In this document: positions 16,040 through 24,249 of the stretch, in pieces | How positions within the stretch are numbered: position 1 is the first letter of the stretch | Layout: each line of letters opens with the position of its first letter | IMG/VR virus record: IMGVR_UViG_3300028873_000024 | Coordinates: 1 to 59,614 of that record | Source of the DNA: a virus | Reading direction: 5' to 3' (one strand) | DNA: 59,614 bases | The notes under the pieces: generated by a model | Told to the model about the DNA's origin: nothing | Database searches by the model: none | Seen by the model: only the letters and a program-made list of their open reading frames with translations | Program-made: the position numbers and the translations under genes

Positions 16040-16045
16040 ATTAAA

Positions 16046-16074
16046 ATATTAGCTGATATTACCAACAAAGTCAA
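16046..16074 (-). promoter_or_regulatory. Class A promoter for 15890-16039
   Basis: TTGACT, 17 bp, TAATAT; ATG at the predicted transcription start. Confidence 0.75.
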
Positions 16075-16184
16075 GTTATTTCTTCCGCGCCCCAATTTTC
16101 ATCAATTTTTGCCATAAACTCTACAGAGACCAGTTCCATCGATACTTTATCGTTAAAGGCGTAATAATCTCCTAATTTAATCAA
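16071..16184 (-). CDS. Small protein, probable TTG start (37 aa)
   Basis: MIKLGDYYAFNDKVSMELV... reads as coding but has no ATG at its start. The frame is also continuous with the gene ending at 16203 apart from its TAA. TTG at 16184 is the likely start. Confidence 0.5.
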   Translation of the reverse strand: MIKLGDYYAFNDKVSMELVSVEFMAKIDENWGAEEIT

Positions 16185-16202
16185 TGTTTTAATGCGGGGT
16201 AT

Positions 16203-16667
16203 TTAATCTTGGATTTCGTCACTTTCTAATTCCTCTCCATTAGCATACGCTTTAGATTCAACTAAACAATAATGAAAATAGGAAGGTATATTATAAAGCA
16301 TTTCTTCAAAAGTCTTGCCTCCCCACATTCCATTAAATAAGAAGAAAAAGCAACTAAAAAGCAATTTATGGAATAAACTGTTAGCCTTCATTGATTCCTG
16401 CGTTGGTTTTCCAGAGGAGGGGTCTATCTCCGTTAATGCCACTGTGCTATTCCACTGATATACAGTTTGTTTGGTTCTATCGTCCATACTGGGAAGTTGG
16501 GCAAAAAGATAGAAAGGAACTCCCGCTTTTAAAAGCGCGGTTGTGGCTTTCATGGCGGCTTCGAATTTTTTTCTTTCTAGTGGCAACAACGAATCAATGA
16601 AATTGTCACGTTCGACATTGATATCGTTTTGTTTAGCCTCTAATTGTTCTAGGTTAGGAAGTGACAT
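16203..16667 (-). CDS. Hypothetical protein (154 aa)
   Basis: Helical N-terminus (LEQLEAKQNDINVERDNF) and a Phe-rich centre. Overlaps the ThyX stop by 14 nt. Not recognised. Confidence 0.65.
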   Translation of the reverse strand: MSLPNLEQLEAKQNDINVERDNFIDSLLPLERKKFEAAMKATTALLKAGVPFYLFAQLPSMDDRTKQTVYQWNSTVALTEIDPSSGKPTQESMKANSLFHKLLFSCFFFLFNGMWGGKTFEEMLYNIPSYFHYCLVESKAYANGEELESDEIQD

Positions 16668-17559
16668 TTGGTTTAAATTTTTGTATTACTCGCGGGTCAG
16701 AAAGATTTTCATTATCAAACATTTTTCTATATTGTTTGAACCCTCTATAATTACCACTCCAGTCTGAATTATTCTGCGCTTGGGCAACGTGTTCAGTTGG
16801 GGAAAGGTGTTTGGGATTTCCACCAAATAATCTATCACAAAGTTTTATGTCAGCTTCGTAGTCGTCTTTGCCTTCAAAATTATTGTAACTGACGCGGGCG
16901 CAACGGGCGATAGCAATTTTCTTTTTTGCATCATCTACGGAAATCATATGCAACTGAGGATAAGTAGCTGCATCATTAAGATATTTATTAAAAAGTCTAT
17001 CTTCATTAATTTTATCTCCAAATGGAATATGCCAATCCCCTTCATTCAGATATTTGGGTTCTGAAGCATTATAAGCTTCTAACATCTTATAAGCCAATTC
17101 TGCAATATGAATTTCAGCGTCCTTATGGGCGCGTAGAGCAAAGAAATTTTCAAATTCAGTAGCCGAAAGGATGACCTTGTGCCACATAAATGGTTCTAGC
17201 AACCTATTTCGAAGTTGTTTGGTGACTGGAAATCTAAAATCTAGAGCAGCATCTACCGCTTTATCTCGTGCATTAAGCCAGTCTTGAATACATAACTTAT
17301 CTTCATTAGCCTCATAATATTCAGTGCCCTGCATCCCCGAATGGTCTTTTTGAAACTTAGTTGGGATAAATGGGTCAGTTTTAGCTCTCTCTAACATTTT
17401 CTCAAATGGAATAGCGCGACTAGAGGCACTATTTTTTGAGAGTGACCTGTGAGTATTAAGCTCACTTAATATAATTCTAGGAAATTCAAGAACGAAAGTC
17501 GTTAGGCGATTTCCTACTGGGTTGAAACTATCAGCGATGATGGAGGCTTGGATTGGCAT
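16654..17559 (-). CDS. thyX: Flavin-dependent thymidylate synthase (ThyX-like)
   Basis: 301 aa. Contains the ThyX signature as THRSLSKNSASSRAIP (family RHRxxSxNxxSxR), and the downstream substrate segment RNRLLEPFMWHKVILSATE...FFALR. It methylates dUMP to dTMP using FAD and methylene-tetrahydrofolate. It is longer than typical ThyX (220-250 aa), with an inserted and extended C-terminal half that still carries SPTEHVAQ. Works downstream of dUTPase and dCMP deaminase. Leaderless start. Confidence 0.9.
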   Translation of the reverse strand: MPIQASIIADSFNPVGNRLTTFVLEFPRIILSELNTHRSLSKNSASSRAIPFEKMLERAKTDPFIPTKFQKDHSGMQGTEYYEANEDKLCIQDWLNARDKAVDAALDFRFPVTKQLRNRLLEPFMWHKVILSATEFENFFALRAHKDAEIHIAELAYKMLEAYNASEPKYLNEGDWHIPFGDKINEDRLFNKYLNDAATYPQLHMISVDDAKKKIAIARCARVSYNNFEGKDDYEADIKLCDRLFGGNPKHLSPTEHVAQAQNNSDWSGNYRGFKQYRKMFDNENLSDPRVIQKFKPNVTS

Positions 17560-17565
17560 ATTTAT

Positions 17566-17594
17566 ATATTATTTTGTATTTCTTATTTTGTCAA
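17566..17594 (-). promoter_or_regulatory. Class A promoter for thyX
   Basis: TTGACA, 17 bp, TAATAT; ATG at the predicted transcription start. Confidence 0.8.
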
Positions 17595-17668
17595 GGTTTT
17601 TATGTCATTGGATTCATTTTCTTAATAACATCCATAGTGGGATTTTCTTGGGCTTTGGCGGCGGATTT

Positions 17669-17941
17669 TCACTGTTTTATCATTTTATCGGAAGGAGTAG
17701 TTATTATTTCTACTTTTGATAATTCCTCTTGTAATTTACCTTGCATTGCTGCGATAGGCCCATTGATAATAGCTGTAAGTTCTTTATCACTCAGGGGTTC
17801 ACCAGATTGGGTATGATGGGCAAAAATACCGAACTTGTTTTTGGGTACAGGAAAGGTAACATTTTTATCCCAATTAATTTCGTCCCAATTATCTTGGACA
17901 GTTTTAAAACTTTCTTGGCGTCTTTTAGAACCTTTTGACAT
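17669..17941 (-). CDS. Hypothetical protein with coding-like extension after its stop
   Basis: 90 aa, basic N-terminus. After its TGA the same frame continues KSAAKAQENPTMDVIKKM.. to a TAA at 17600, which looks coding. Either a nonsense mutation of a 113-aa protein or chance. Confidence 0.6.
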   Translation of the reverse strand: MSKGSKRRQESFKTVQDNWDEINWDKNVTFPVPKNKFGIFAHHTQSGEPLSDKELTAIINGPIAAMQGKLQEELSKVEIITTPSDKMIKQ

Positions 17942-18227
17942 AATTTAGTGGGGTTTGGGTTCGGGTATTTCTCAATGCCGCGTATTCTGCTATTTTACGA
18001 GCCTTGAATTCCTCGGATTTTTTGATTTTTTTATCTGTTTCTTCTTTTATATCAAGAATGATTGCCTTATCAACGTTAAGTTCGAATTCTAAAACATCAG
18101 GACATCCATATTCATCATCAGGGACTTCGGTATAACCAAAACTTCCACCATAGACCCCCCTTACATGTTCGGTCATATTATCTGGCTTAATAAATGCCCA
18201 TAAACGATTCAAAAGACTAGATTTCAT
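17925..18227 (-). CDS. Hypothetical protein (100 aa)
   Basis: Acidic middle and a charged helical C-terminal half (KEETDKKIKKSEEFKARK). Not recognised; overlaps both neighbours. Confidence 0.65.
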   Translation of the reverse strand: MKSSLLNRLWAFIKPDNMTEHVRGVYGGSFGYTEVPDDEYGCPDVLEFELNVDKAIILDIKEETDKKIKKSEEFKARKIAEYAALRNTRTQTPLNYVKRF

Positions 18228-18847
18228 AATGCGCTCCTATAAGTGGCGTAAGGATTTAACCAATAGGGGTTTATTTTTTTAAAACCTTCTTTAATAATAT
18301 CCCAACATTCACCCACACTAACTGAATTATGTCGGTCAAACTCATTATCTGGTTGTTTGTCATATGGACACGCTATGTATACTTCCTTATTAGTAACCTC
18401 AACCTTAGTCATTAACGTCATTACTAATCCTTCGGACAATGATTCGTGATAGGCTCCAGCCTCAAAAAAGTATTCATTCCAAATTCTGTTTTCTGACTGT
18501 AGAACCATAAAGCAGCGCGAATTGTCTTTTTTAACTAAAACAGTGTTCCTACCAACTGTATGTTGCGGGTTATACAAATCCATATCGCCCTTATCTGTGA
18601 AGAATGGAGCATATATTTTATTAACTAATTTGCCATTTCCGGCGATGACCCTACTTCTGAAAGAAAATCGATGGTTGTGAATTTGGGTATTGACCTTCTG
18701 ACATTGGAGACGCTGTTCCGGCCATACATTCAATCGTGTGTTAGGTTCAAAATCCAATTGAACGAAACCATTTCCATGATAGCGAGGAAGGATGTTTTCC
18801 TTTATGCAATTCAAATATAACTTATCAAATTCTAGAGTAATTTTCAT
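18224..18847 (-). CDS. Hypothetical protein, possibly cupin-like
   Basis: 207 aa. QIHNHRFSFRSRVIAGNG and later GAYHESLSEG have the His spacing and beta pattern of a cupin barrel, which would bind a metal; no specific family recognised. Operon with 17925-18227 (4-nt overlap). Confidence 0.55.
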   Translation of the reverse strand: MKITLEFDKLYLNCIKENILPRYHGNGFVQLDFEPNTRLNVWPEQRLQCQKVNTQIHNHRFSFRSRVIAGNGKLVNKIYAPFFTDKGDMDLYNPQHTVGRNTVLVKKDNSRCFMVLQSENRIWNEYFFEAGAYHESLSEGLVMTLMTKVEVTNKEVYIACPYDKQPDNEFDRHNSVSVGECWDIIKEGFKKINPYWLNPYATYRSAL

Positions 18848-18850
18848 AGT

Positions 18851-19069
18851 TTATTTAAGTAATTCCGAAATAGTACTAGCGCATTTCCAGCCATTAAGAC
18901 ACCAATTTCCTTGTTTATTTTCCCAAAATACACGCCTAAAACATTCAAAAGTAGTATCATAAAAAATCATCCTGCCTTCACCAATATCAGCTACAAATTC
19001 GCATGTTGATACAAGGTCTCCAGCCCAAATATCTTTAGTGACATCTCCTAGTTGAAATTTGGTTTGCAT
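18851..19069 (-). CDS. Hypothetical protein (72 aa)
   Basis: Two Cys and many aromatic residues (VFWENKQGNWCLNGWKC). Not recognised. Confidence 0.65.
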   Translation of the reverse strand: MQTKFQLGDVTKDIWAGDLVSTCEFVADIGEGRMIFYDTTFECFRRVFWENKQGNWCLNGWKCASTISELLK

Positions 19070-19251
19070 GTTTTACTTTTAAAGCCTATTCTTTCGGCCA
19101 TTTCCACTGGATTTGCCCACCCAAAATCAACGCGAAATTTCTTACCTCGACTGATAAGATACTCTATAGCATTAACATATTCAGTTAGTTCTTCTTCTGT
19201 GAATATATAGGTCGCGGGATGATGGATTGCATATGCTGGTTTTTTAATCAT
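19048..19251 (-). CDS. Hypothetical protein (67 aa)
   Basis: MIKKPAYAIHHPATYIFTEEE...; overlaps the next gene by 22 nt. Not recognised. Confidence 0.6.
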   Translation of the reverse strand: MIKKPAYAIHHPATYIFTEEELTEYVNAIEYLISRGKKFRVDFGWANPVEMAERIGFKSKTCKPNFN

Positions 19252-19252
19252 A

Positions 19253-19639
19253 TTAAAGTCCCTTGGGCAACGGACGTTTTGGAGCCTTCATACTAGATAG
19301 GAGGTCTTTTAAAAATCTCACAAACTGTCTATGATTGGTTATTGGCCTTCCATAGGTTGTACCACTCAAAAATTTATCATCTACAAAGATATTAACCCTA
19401 TGAGTATTAGCAAAAGGATTTGTATTCTTGTTGCCATTTTTCGCAAAAGAATTAATTCGGCGGCGGACTTGCAAAGCCGTCAAACCCTTTGGCACAATAT
19501 AGGGACTATGAAACTGATGAAGATTTTCCATGTCGCGCTTTGTCTTAAAATATTCCTTTCGGAGATAAGTAAGCAAAACTGGATTTTCTTTTAGCCAATT
19601 TTGGGTAGATGCTTCTAAATTTTCTAATGTTAGTTTCAT
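19253..19639 (-). CDS. Hypothetical basic protein (128 aa)
   Basis: Basic, with LQVRRRINSFAKNGNKN in the middle and a Pro/Lys-rich end. Start overlaps the phosphoesterase stop as ATGA. Not recognised. Confidence 0.65.
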   Translation of the reverse strand: MKLTLENLEASTQNWLKENPVLLTYLRKEYFKTKRDMENLHQFHSPYIVPKGLTALQVRRRINSFAKNGNKNTNPFANTHRVNIFVDDKFLSGTTYGRPITNHRQFVRFLKDLLSSMKAPKRPLPKGL

Positions 19640-20406
19640 AGGTCTGAGAATTTTTTAATTGTTAGTTTGTTATCTTTAATTAATAAATATTGGTTAAGAT
19701 GGCAGTCGATATCTATATTTTGCCAAATATTTTCATCAAACGAACCCTCGGTACTGTGGGGTAAAATATTAGTATGGGAACTATGCCCAACTACCTGCGG
19801 AAGTCCTTCAATCGGTTCAAATTCCGTATCAAAATCCAACCAGTCCAATCCACCCACTGATTGACTACCTCCTCTACCATATCCAGCGCGGTACATCCAA
19901 TGTCTTCCATTAGCAGAAAGAGATATTTCGGCCTGTTCTACCTGTTCATCCAACCATTTAGAAAGACTTATTTTATCTAATTTTTGGTTTGGAGGAAGGA
20001 ATGAGGGGTGAAGACCCGCGTGGGATAATAGCCGGTCGTCCAAAAACAAATACCACAAAAACTTTTCCCTGATTGCTGGCATAAAAGACCCAAATTCTTT
20101 GGTAATTAACTTGTCCTTCCACCTATAATAACCACTACATTGAGTGTGCTGAGTATAACCCCACAAGTAACTTATATCGTGATTGCCGATTGTGGTAAAG
20201 AAGTTTGGCTCAAACAAATACTTTTTGAGAAATTTACACGTTTTGATGGCGTCTTCTTCGCTATTATGACTAAAACTATCGAAAAAATCGCCGAGACAAA
20301 CTACTTTATCGTAATTTTCACGCTTGAGAATTGTCTCTAGTTTATTAATCTCCTGATGCGGGTCGCTCAGGACAAGAATCGTCTGGTTTTTACTTGAAAG
20401 TTCCAT
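19636..20406 (-). CDS. Calcineurin-like metallophosphoesterase 1
   Basis: 256 aa. Motifs: VLSDPHQEIN (D-x-H), VCLGDFFD (GD), TIGNHDISY (GNHD), LLSHAG and QVVGHSSHTN (C-terminal GHxxH variant). This resembles PrpE/Ser-Thr phosphatase and phage PP2A-like enzymes, which act on phosphoproteins or diadenosine polyphosphates; substrate unknown. First gene of a long operon, leaderless start. Confidence 0.88.
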   Translation of the reverse strand: MELSSKNQTILVLSDPHQEINKLETILKRENYDKVVCLGDFFDSFSHNSEEDAIKTCKFLKKYLFEPNFFTTIGNHDISYLWGYTQHTQCSGYYRWKDKLITKEFGSFMPAIREKFLWYLFLDDRLLSHAGLHPSFLPPNQKLDKISLSKWLDEQVEQAEISLSANGRHWMYRAGYGRGGSQSVGGLDWLDFDTEFEPIEGLPQVVGHSSHTNILPHSTEGSFDENIWQNIDIDCHLNQYLLIKDNKLTIKKFSDL

Positions 20407-20412
20407 CTTTTA

Positions 20413-20441
20413 ATCTTAACAAAGTGTTAGAAAAAAGTCAA
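20413..20441 (-). promoter_or_regulatory. Class A promoter for the metallophosphoesterase operon
   Basis: TTGACT, 17 bp, TAAGAT with TGT before the -10; ATG at the predicted transcription start. Confidence 0.8.
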
Positions 20442-20444
20442 GCC

Positions 20445-20864
20445 TTAATAATCACCAAATTTAACGTCCGGTTGCGCGGCAAAACTTTCGGCTATTTCTT
20501 TTTCAAAAATCTTCTCGGCGGTTCTGCAAAGTTCACCTTGTTGTTTCATTCTTTTCCAATTTATGGAGTATTCGCTTTTTAGCAGCGATTCCTTCATATA
20601 CCTCTTGAGCCAAATAATCTTTTCGTAGACCTTTTTTTCTTCTTCATTTAGATATTGGGGTATATAAGTTTTTGCCGTGTCAAAGTCAAAATGGTCAGCG
20701 CGGCATTCGTCGCAACTATGTCCATTACAAGAAGAACCATGGCACTTTTTGTCAGTACATCCAATAGTAAATACATCACAGAGGTCACAAAATCGAATAG
20801 GGTATTTGCCCTTCCACTTCTTACCACAGTCAAATATATCGTCTAGTAATTCTTCTTCGTTCAT
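20445..20864 (-). CDS. Cys-rich zinc protein (139 aa)
   Basis: FCDLCDVFTIGC...CHGSSCNGHSCDEC (about residues 25-54) has nine Cys and could bind two zinc ions; the rest is helical. Not recognised. Confidence 0.7.
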   Translation of the reverse strand: MNEEELLDDIFDCGKKWKGKYPIRFCDLCDVFTIGCTDKKCHGSSCNGHSCDECRADHFDFDTAKTYIPQYLNEEEKKVYEKIIWLKRYMKESLLKSEYSINWKRMKQQGELCRTAEKIFEKEIAESFAAQPDVKFGDY

Positions 20865-20866
20865 AA

Positions 20867-21058
20867 TTAAGTTTTAGGTACCAATGCCAACTCTGTATTT
20901 TCGGGGAAAACATACCCACATCTTAGCAAATAGTCTTCCATTATTTCTATCATTTCTTGAAGGTTTTTCTCGTCTTCCACGAGGATTTCTACATCATAAG
21001 GGATTTTATCATCGAATTCCGATGGTTCGCTGCGATAACATAGTGCGTGTTTAATCAT
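20867..21058 (-). CDS. Hypothetical acidic protein (63 aa)
   Basis: MIKHALCYRSEPSEFDDK..., start at the ATGA overlap with the upstream stop. Not recognised. Confidence 0.6.
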   Translation of the reverse strand: MIKHALCYRSEPSEFDDKIPYDVEILVEDEKNLQEMIEIMEDYLLRCGYVFPENTELALVPKT

Positions 21059-21315
21059 ATTATTATTGTAGGTGTTAACTTGATAATTGGCATAAAAATC
21101 ACCCAAGGAACGGCATCATACGGTAAATATCGCCCCTGAAGAGTGGCTTCCCAATGTTCTTCTTCAATTTCTTTCATGCGAGTGAGAATATTATCAAATT
21201 CTACATCCTCATTCCACCATTGTAATGTCCCAGATGGTAGGGGTGTTGCTTCCAAAGGGATATTTTTTGGAATTTTATTATTGCGACAAATACGATATGT
21301 CAGTCGATATTTCAT
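21055..21315 (-). CDS. Hypothetical protein (86 aa)
   Basis: MKYRLTYRICRNNKIPKNIP...; start at an ATGA overlap with the 49-aa gene upstream. A charged helix in the middle (LTRMKEIEEEHWEA). Not recognised. Confidence 0.6.
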   Translation of the reverse strand: MKYRLTYRICRNNKIPKNIPLEATPLPSGTLQWWNEDVEFDNILTRMKEIEEEHWEATLQGRYLPYDAVPWVIFMPIIKLTPTIII

Positions 21316-21461
21316 ACAAATGCCGAAGCGATTAATAAAACTAGTCCTAGCAAACACGAGTAGGGAAATAGAAATCGGTTTTCTGAAATATTCATCAGTC
21401 CATCCTCTAATTGGAGATACTGTCGTTTCAGGTCTTGTAGGTCTTTAATCAGTTGGTTCAT
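21312..21461 (-). CDS. Small tail-anchored membrane protein (49 aa)
   Basis: A polar helix (LIKDLQDLKRQYLQLEDGL) followed by a C-terminal TM segment (CLLGLVLLIASAFV). Coupled by ATGA overlap to the next gene. The polar N-terminus and C-terminal membrane anchor recall small spanin- or holin-type proteins, but the context gives no proof. Confidence 0.55.
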   Translation of the reverse strand: MNQLIKDLQDLKRQYLQLEDGLMNISENRFLFPYSCLLGLVLLIASAFV

Positions 21462-21467
21462 AAATTA

Positions 21468-22115
21468 TTAAGGTTCAAATTCTTTCTTTAAAATTTCATA
21501 GTCGCGCTTTCTTTCGGCTTTGGCATAATCATCTTTAGAAAGTCCCACTCCACCATCTTGAAGTCTTTCGCCATGATGGTCTATAGGTTTCCAATTTTTC
21601 TTTTCCATTATCGCCGCGACTTGCTCAAAGCTAATAGGATAAAAGTTATGGCAGTCAACCCCCACATCAATCGCTCTAGCGTTGGGGTCGTCTGGCAAAC
21701 TGCCGTGGCTATGAGCATAAAGATTATAGCTTCCATAATGACTGCGATTCCATACGCGAAAAGCGTAATGCGACAAAACGATAAATTGACCGTTAATAGT
21801 AACTTCCGCGTAATCTCCTAAATAATTCACCTTATTAAGAACAACATGTTTGGCAAAATTTCTCAATGACTTGTCGTGATTACCAAAAATAATATTAATG
21901 GTTCCATTAAGCCTAGATAAAAATCTAGCCACTTCTGATTCACCACCAAAGACAAAATCTCCTAAAAAAAATCCAACATCGTTAGGTGATACACGGCTAT
22001 TCCAATTTGTGATAATAGTCTCATTCATTTCTTCGACATTCTTAAATGGACGCTTAGAATAGGTCAAAATATTAACATGGTTAAAATGAAAATCTGAACT
22101 AAAAAAATACTTCAT
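21468..22115 (-). CDS. Calcineurin-like metallophosphoesterase 2
   Basis: 215 aa from the ATG at 22115. FFSSDFHFNHVNIL (D-x-H), FLGDFVFGG (GD), IIFGNHDKSL (GNHD), VLSHYAFR and LYAHSHG (H-x-H) form a full active site. This pattern is the phage-common family annotated as metallophosphatase, unrelated in detail to copies 1 and 3. Substrate unknown. Leaderless. Confidence 0.88.
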   Translation of the reverse strand: MKYFFSSDFHFNHVNILTYSKRPFKNVEEMNETIITNWNSRVSPNDVGFFLGDFVFGGESEVARFLSRLNGTINIIFGNHDKSLRNFAKHVVLNKVNYLGDYAEVTINGQFIVLSHYAFRVWNRSHYGSYNLYAHSHGSLPDDPNARAIDVGVDCHNFYPISFEQVAAIMEKKNWKPIDHHGERLQDGGVGLSKDDYAKAERKRDYEILKKEFEP

Positions 22116-22121
22116 ATTAAA

Positions 22122-22150
22122 ATAATAATATACTTTTATTAACAAGTCAA
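22122..22150 (-). promoter_or_regulatory. Class A promoter for metallophosphoesterase 2
   Basis: TTGACT, 17 bp, TATTAT; ATG at the predicted transcription start. Confidence 0.75.
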
Positions 22151-22362
22151 GGATTTATTTTTACTTTATCTCCGTTTTTTAATTCACTAATTTTGCAATA
22201 ACGCTTATAAGGATTTACCCCGTGTTCCTCTTCACCCACGTCGGCGCGGTGCTCCCAATCATGCGGGCAATGGAATATAAACTGCAACGTATTCCTGATA
22301 TTAACAAAGAACGGGTTAGTTTCTTTGGCTGAATAAATCCATTTTATGAGTTTATTTTTCAT
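22147..22362 (-). CDS. Hypothetical protein (71 aa)
   Basis: Basic N-terminus, HCPHDWEHR and a C-terminal LKNGDKVKINP turn. Not recognised. Overlaps the upstream stop. Confidence 0.6.
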   Translation of the reverse strand: MKNKLIKWIYSAKETNPFFVNIRNTLQFIFHCPHDWEHRADVGEEEHGVNPYKRYCKISELKNGDKVKINP

Positions 22363-22724
22363 GCTGAAGTCATTACTAAGCCCATATTTTTAGCACTAGA
22401 GATTTCTATTGGAGTAAAAAATGCTCTATCTCGGTCAAACAAAACTTCTCTTCCCCAATATACCTTATCAGCTAGATATGTTTTAGAATATCTCAATTTT
22501 TTCCTTCTTGGCATAGCTTCCATGTAGTTTTTACGCTTAACAAACTTAATTCTACAACCCATTAACGAAGGAGTAAAGTTATTAGTATATCTAATATAAG
22601 CTTGAGGTATTTTATTAATATCATCTGAGAATTCGTGGCTCATAGAGACGGATTCAGGACTTTTCCCATTTTTATCGTAATATTTGTTAATTGTCCAATT
22701 TAATCTTCGCAGTAAATCTGACAT
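22359..22724 (-). CDS. Hypothetical basic protein (121 aa)
   Basis: Basic, with RIKFVKRKNYMEAMPRRKKL in the middle. Leaderless start 8 nt after the -10. Not recognised. Confidence 0.65.
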   Translation of the reverse strand: MSDLLRRLNWTINKYYDKNGKSPESVSMSHEFSDDINKIPQAYIRYTNNFTPSLMGCRIKFVKRKNYMEAMPRRKKLRYSKTYLADKVYWGREVLFDRDRAFFTPIEISSAKNMGLVMTSA

Positions 22725-22731
22725 ATAACCA

Positions 22732-22760
22732 ATATTATCTCACATTTCAAAATTTGTCAA
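22732..22760 (-). promoter_or_regulatory. Class A promoter for 22359-22724
   Basis: TTGACA, 17 bp, TAATAT. Confidence 0.8.
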
Positions 22761-22814
22761 CTATTTTCTTTTTTTCTTACAATAATTCTATATAATAAAT
22801 TGATTAAAAAATTT

Positions 22815-23576
22815 ATGCAATATATGAACCCAAATACCACCCCTAACCTCTTTGAACGGGATAAACAGAAACTCGAAATTATTACAATCTCGGTGGGATT
22901 TGATGATATTTTAGATGTTACAATTAGTGAGAATCATACTCAGTGTGACCATCTAATTATTGTTACAACACACGAAGATAAAGCCACCCAATCAGTTTGT
23001 AGGAAACATGGAGTAACTTGCGTACCAACTGATGTAATTAATCCTTCACCAAATGAGTTTAGGAAAGGAGCCGGAATAAATAGAGGATTTGACTTTTTGA
23101 GATATTACGGATGGAGACTTTACTTGGACGCAGATATCTTTCTTCATAATAATTTTAATAGAATATTATTTAATCATACTTATTTGGATGAATCTGTCCT
23201 TTATGGATGCGACCGTATTAACGTTTCTGGGTTAAAAGAATTCGAAGATATTAAAAAACGCCTAGACAATAATCCTCAACATGCGTATGGTTATTTAATT
23301 AATCCAAGTCATGGTGGAACTTTTGGAAGTCGTTATGTTGATGGTTACGATTTATTTTGTCCTATTGGGGCATTTCAACTTTGGCACGCGAGTCAGCAGA
23401 AGCCATATCCATCTTCAAAAAATGAAGCAAGTCATGATGATGTAAGTTGGGCTAAACTTTGGCCCAGAAGCAAAAGGCAATTATTGCCTAGCACATTTGT
23501 TTATCACCTCGTACCAGAAGGAGAAGTGGTTTTTGGAGCAAATTGGAAGGGTAGGACACAACCCCGAATAAAATAA
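22815..23576 (+). CDS. GT-A type glycosyltransferase
   Basis: 253 aa from the ATG at 22815; an in-frame TTG at 22800 is also possible. KLEIITISVGFDDIL at the N-terminus and RLYLDADIF (D-x-D metal site) mark a GT-A nucleotide-sugar transferase; the C-terminal HDDVSWAKLW fits the region that binds the acceptor. Donor and acceptor are unknown. Plus strand, preceded by TATATAAT with no -35, so probably expressed with the class B set. It may glycosylate virion proteins or host envelope together with the GT9 enzyme. Confidence 0.75.
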   Translation: MQYMNPNTTPNLFERDKQKLEIITISVGFDDILDVTISENHTQCDHLIIVTTHEDKATQSVCRKHGVTCVPTDVINPSPNEFRKGAGINRGFDFLRYYGWRLYLDADIFLHNNFNRILFNHTYLDESVLYGCDRINVSGLKEFEDIKKRLDNNPQHAYGYLINPSHGGTFGSRYVDGYDLFCPIGAFQLWHASQQKPYPSSKNEASHDDVSWAKLWPRSKRQLLPSTFVYHLVPEGEVVFGANWKGRTQPRIK

Positions 23577-23581
23577 TTTTG

Positions 23582-23788
23582 TTATATTTTCCTTAAAAGT
23601 TCCGCTGCTGCTCTACGGCTTATATCAAAATTTGCCGCTACTTCGCTGGCAGAAGCTCGATTAATAAATTCTGTTTTAGATATCAATTCGCTATTAAATT
23701 GCTTCTCATTAGACCAACCTTTTGGATTAATAATACGTAGACCGAGTTTTTCGGCCCAATCTTTGCCAGTTTTTTTTGTACGACTCAT
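23582..23788 (-). CDS. Small helix-turn-helix protein (68 aa)
   Basis: Basic N-terminus (SRTKKTGKDW) and a C-terminal ASEVAANFDISRRAAAELL that reads as a helix-turn-helix. May be DNA-binding. The ORF can extend to 23854 but then overlaps the upstream gene. Confidence 0.6.
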   Translation of the reverse strand: MSRTKKTGKDWAEKLGLRIINPKGWSNEKQFNSELISKTEFINRASASEVAANFDISRRAAAELLRKI

Positions 23789-23804
23789 AAAAAAGGGGTT
23801 AGAA

Positions 23805-23981
23805 TTAATCTTCTTCTCTGATATATTCTGCAAGTTTTTTAGCCGCTTCGACATATGCCACGCGAAGTTTGTGAAATTCAGGGTCTTTTATCTCTTCAAA
23901 CCTAGAATAATGCCTAAAAGCATAATCAAAGCCTTCATTATCAACACATTCTTGAATAAATTTTAAGTTTTTTGCATTCAT
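23805..23981 (-). CDS. Hypothetical protein (58 aa)
   Basis: MNAKNLKFIQECVDNEGFD..., helical. Start 8 nt after the -10. Not recognised. Confidence 0.65.
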   Translation of the reverse strand: MNAKNLKFIQECVDNEGFDYAFRHYSRFEEIKDPEFHKLRVAYVEAAKKLAEYIREED

Positions 23982-23988
23982 ATTATTG

Positions 23989-24017
23989 AATATAGAGAAT
24001 TTTTCGGGGTTTGTCAA
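23989..24017 (-). promoter_or_regulatory. Class A promoter for 23805-23981
   Basis: TTGACA, 17 bp, TATATT. Confidence 0.75.
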
Positions 24018-24249
24018 GAATTATTTAAATTTTAAACAATGGGCCATTTCCCATGGATATAAAGAAGGTTTAAGTATAGAAAGAATCAACCCAGATGGAA
24101 ATTATTGTCCAGAAAATTGCGAATGGATAACTAAATCTGAAAATTCAAGTAGAGTTACGTCAGGTAGAGACGCAAAAATCCATTTTTTAACTGAAGAAAA
24201 TATTCAATTAAAAAATAGGATAAAAGAATTAGAATTATTACTTAGGTAA
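24018..24249 (+). pseudogene. HNH/AP2-type homing nuclease remnant
   Basis: The frame reads FKQWAISHGYKEGLSIERINPDGNYCPENCEWITKSENSSR: the segment around ERINPDGNY and ENCEWIT is typical of phage HNH/AP2 homing proteins, but the N-terminus is missing and the frame starts inside a promoter. It overlaps the stop of 24238-24873. Confidence 0.6.
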
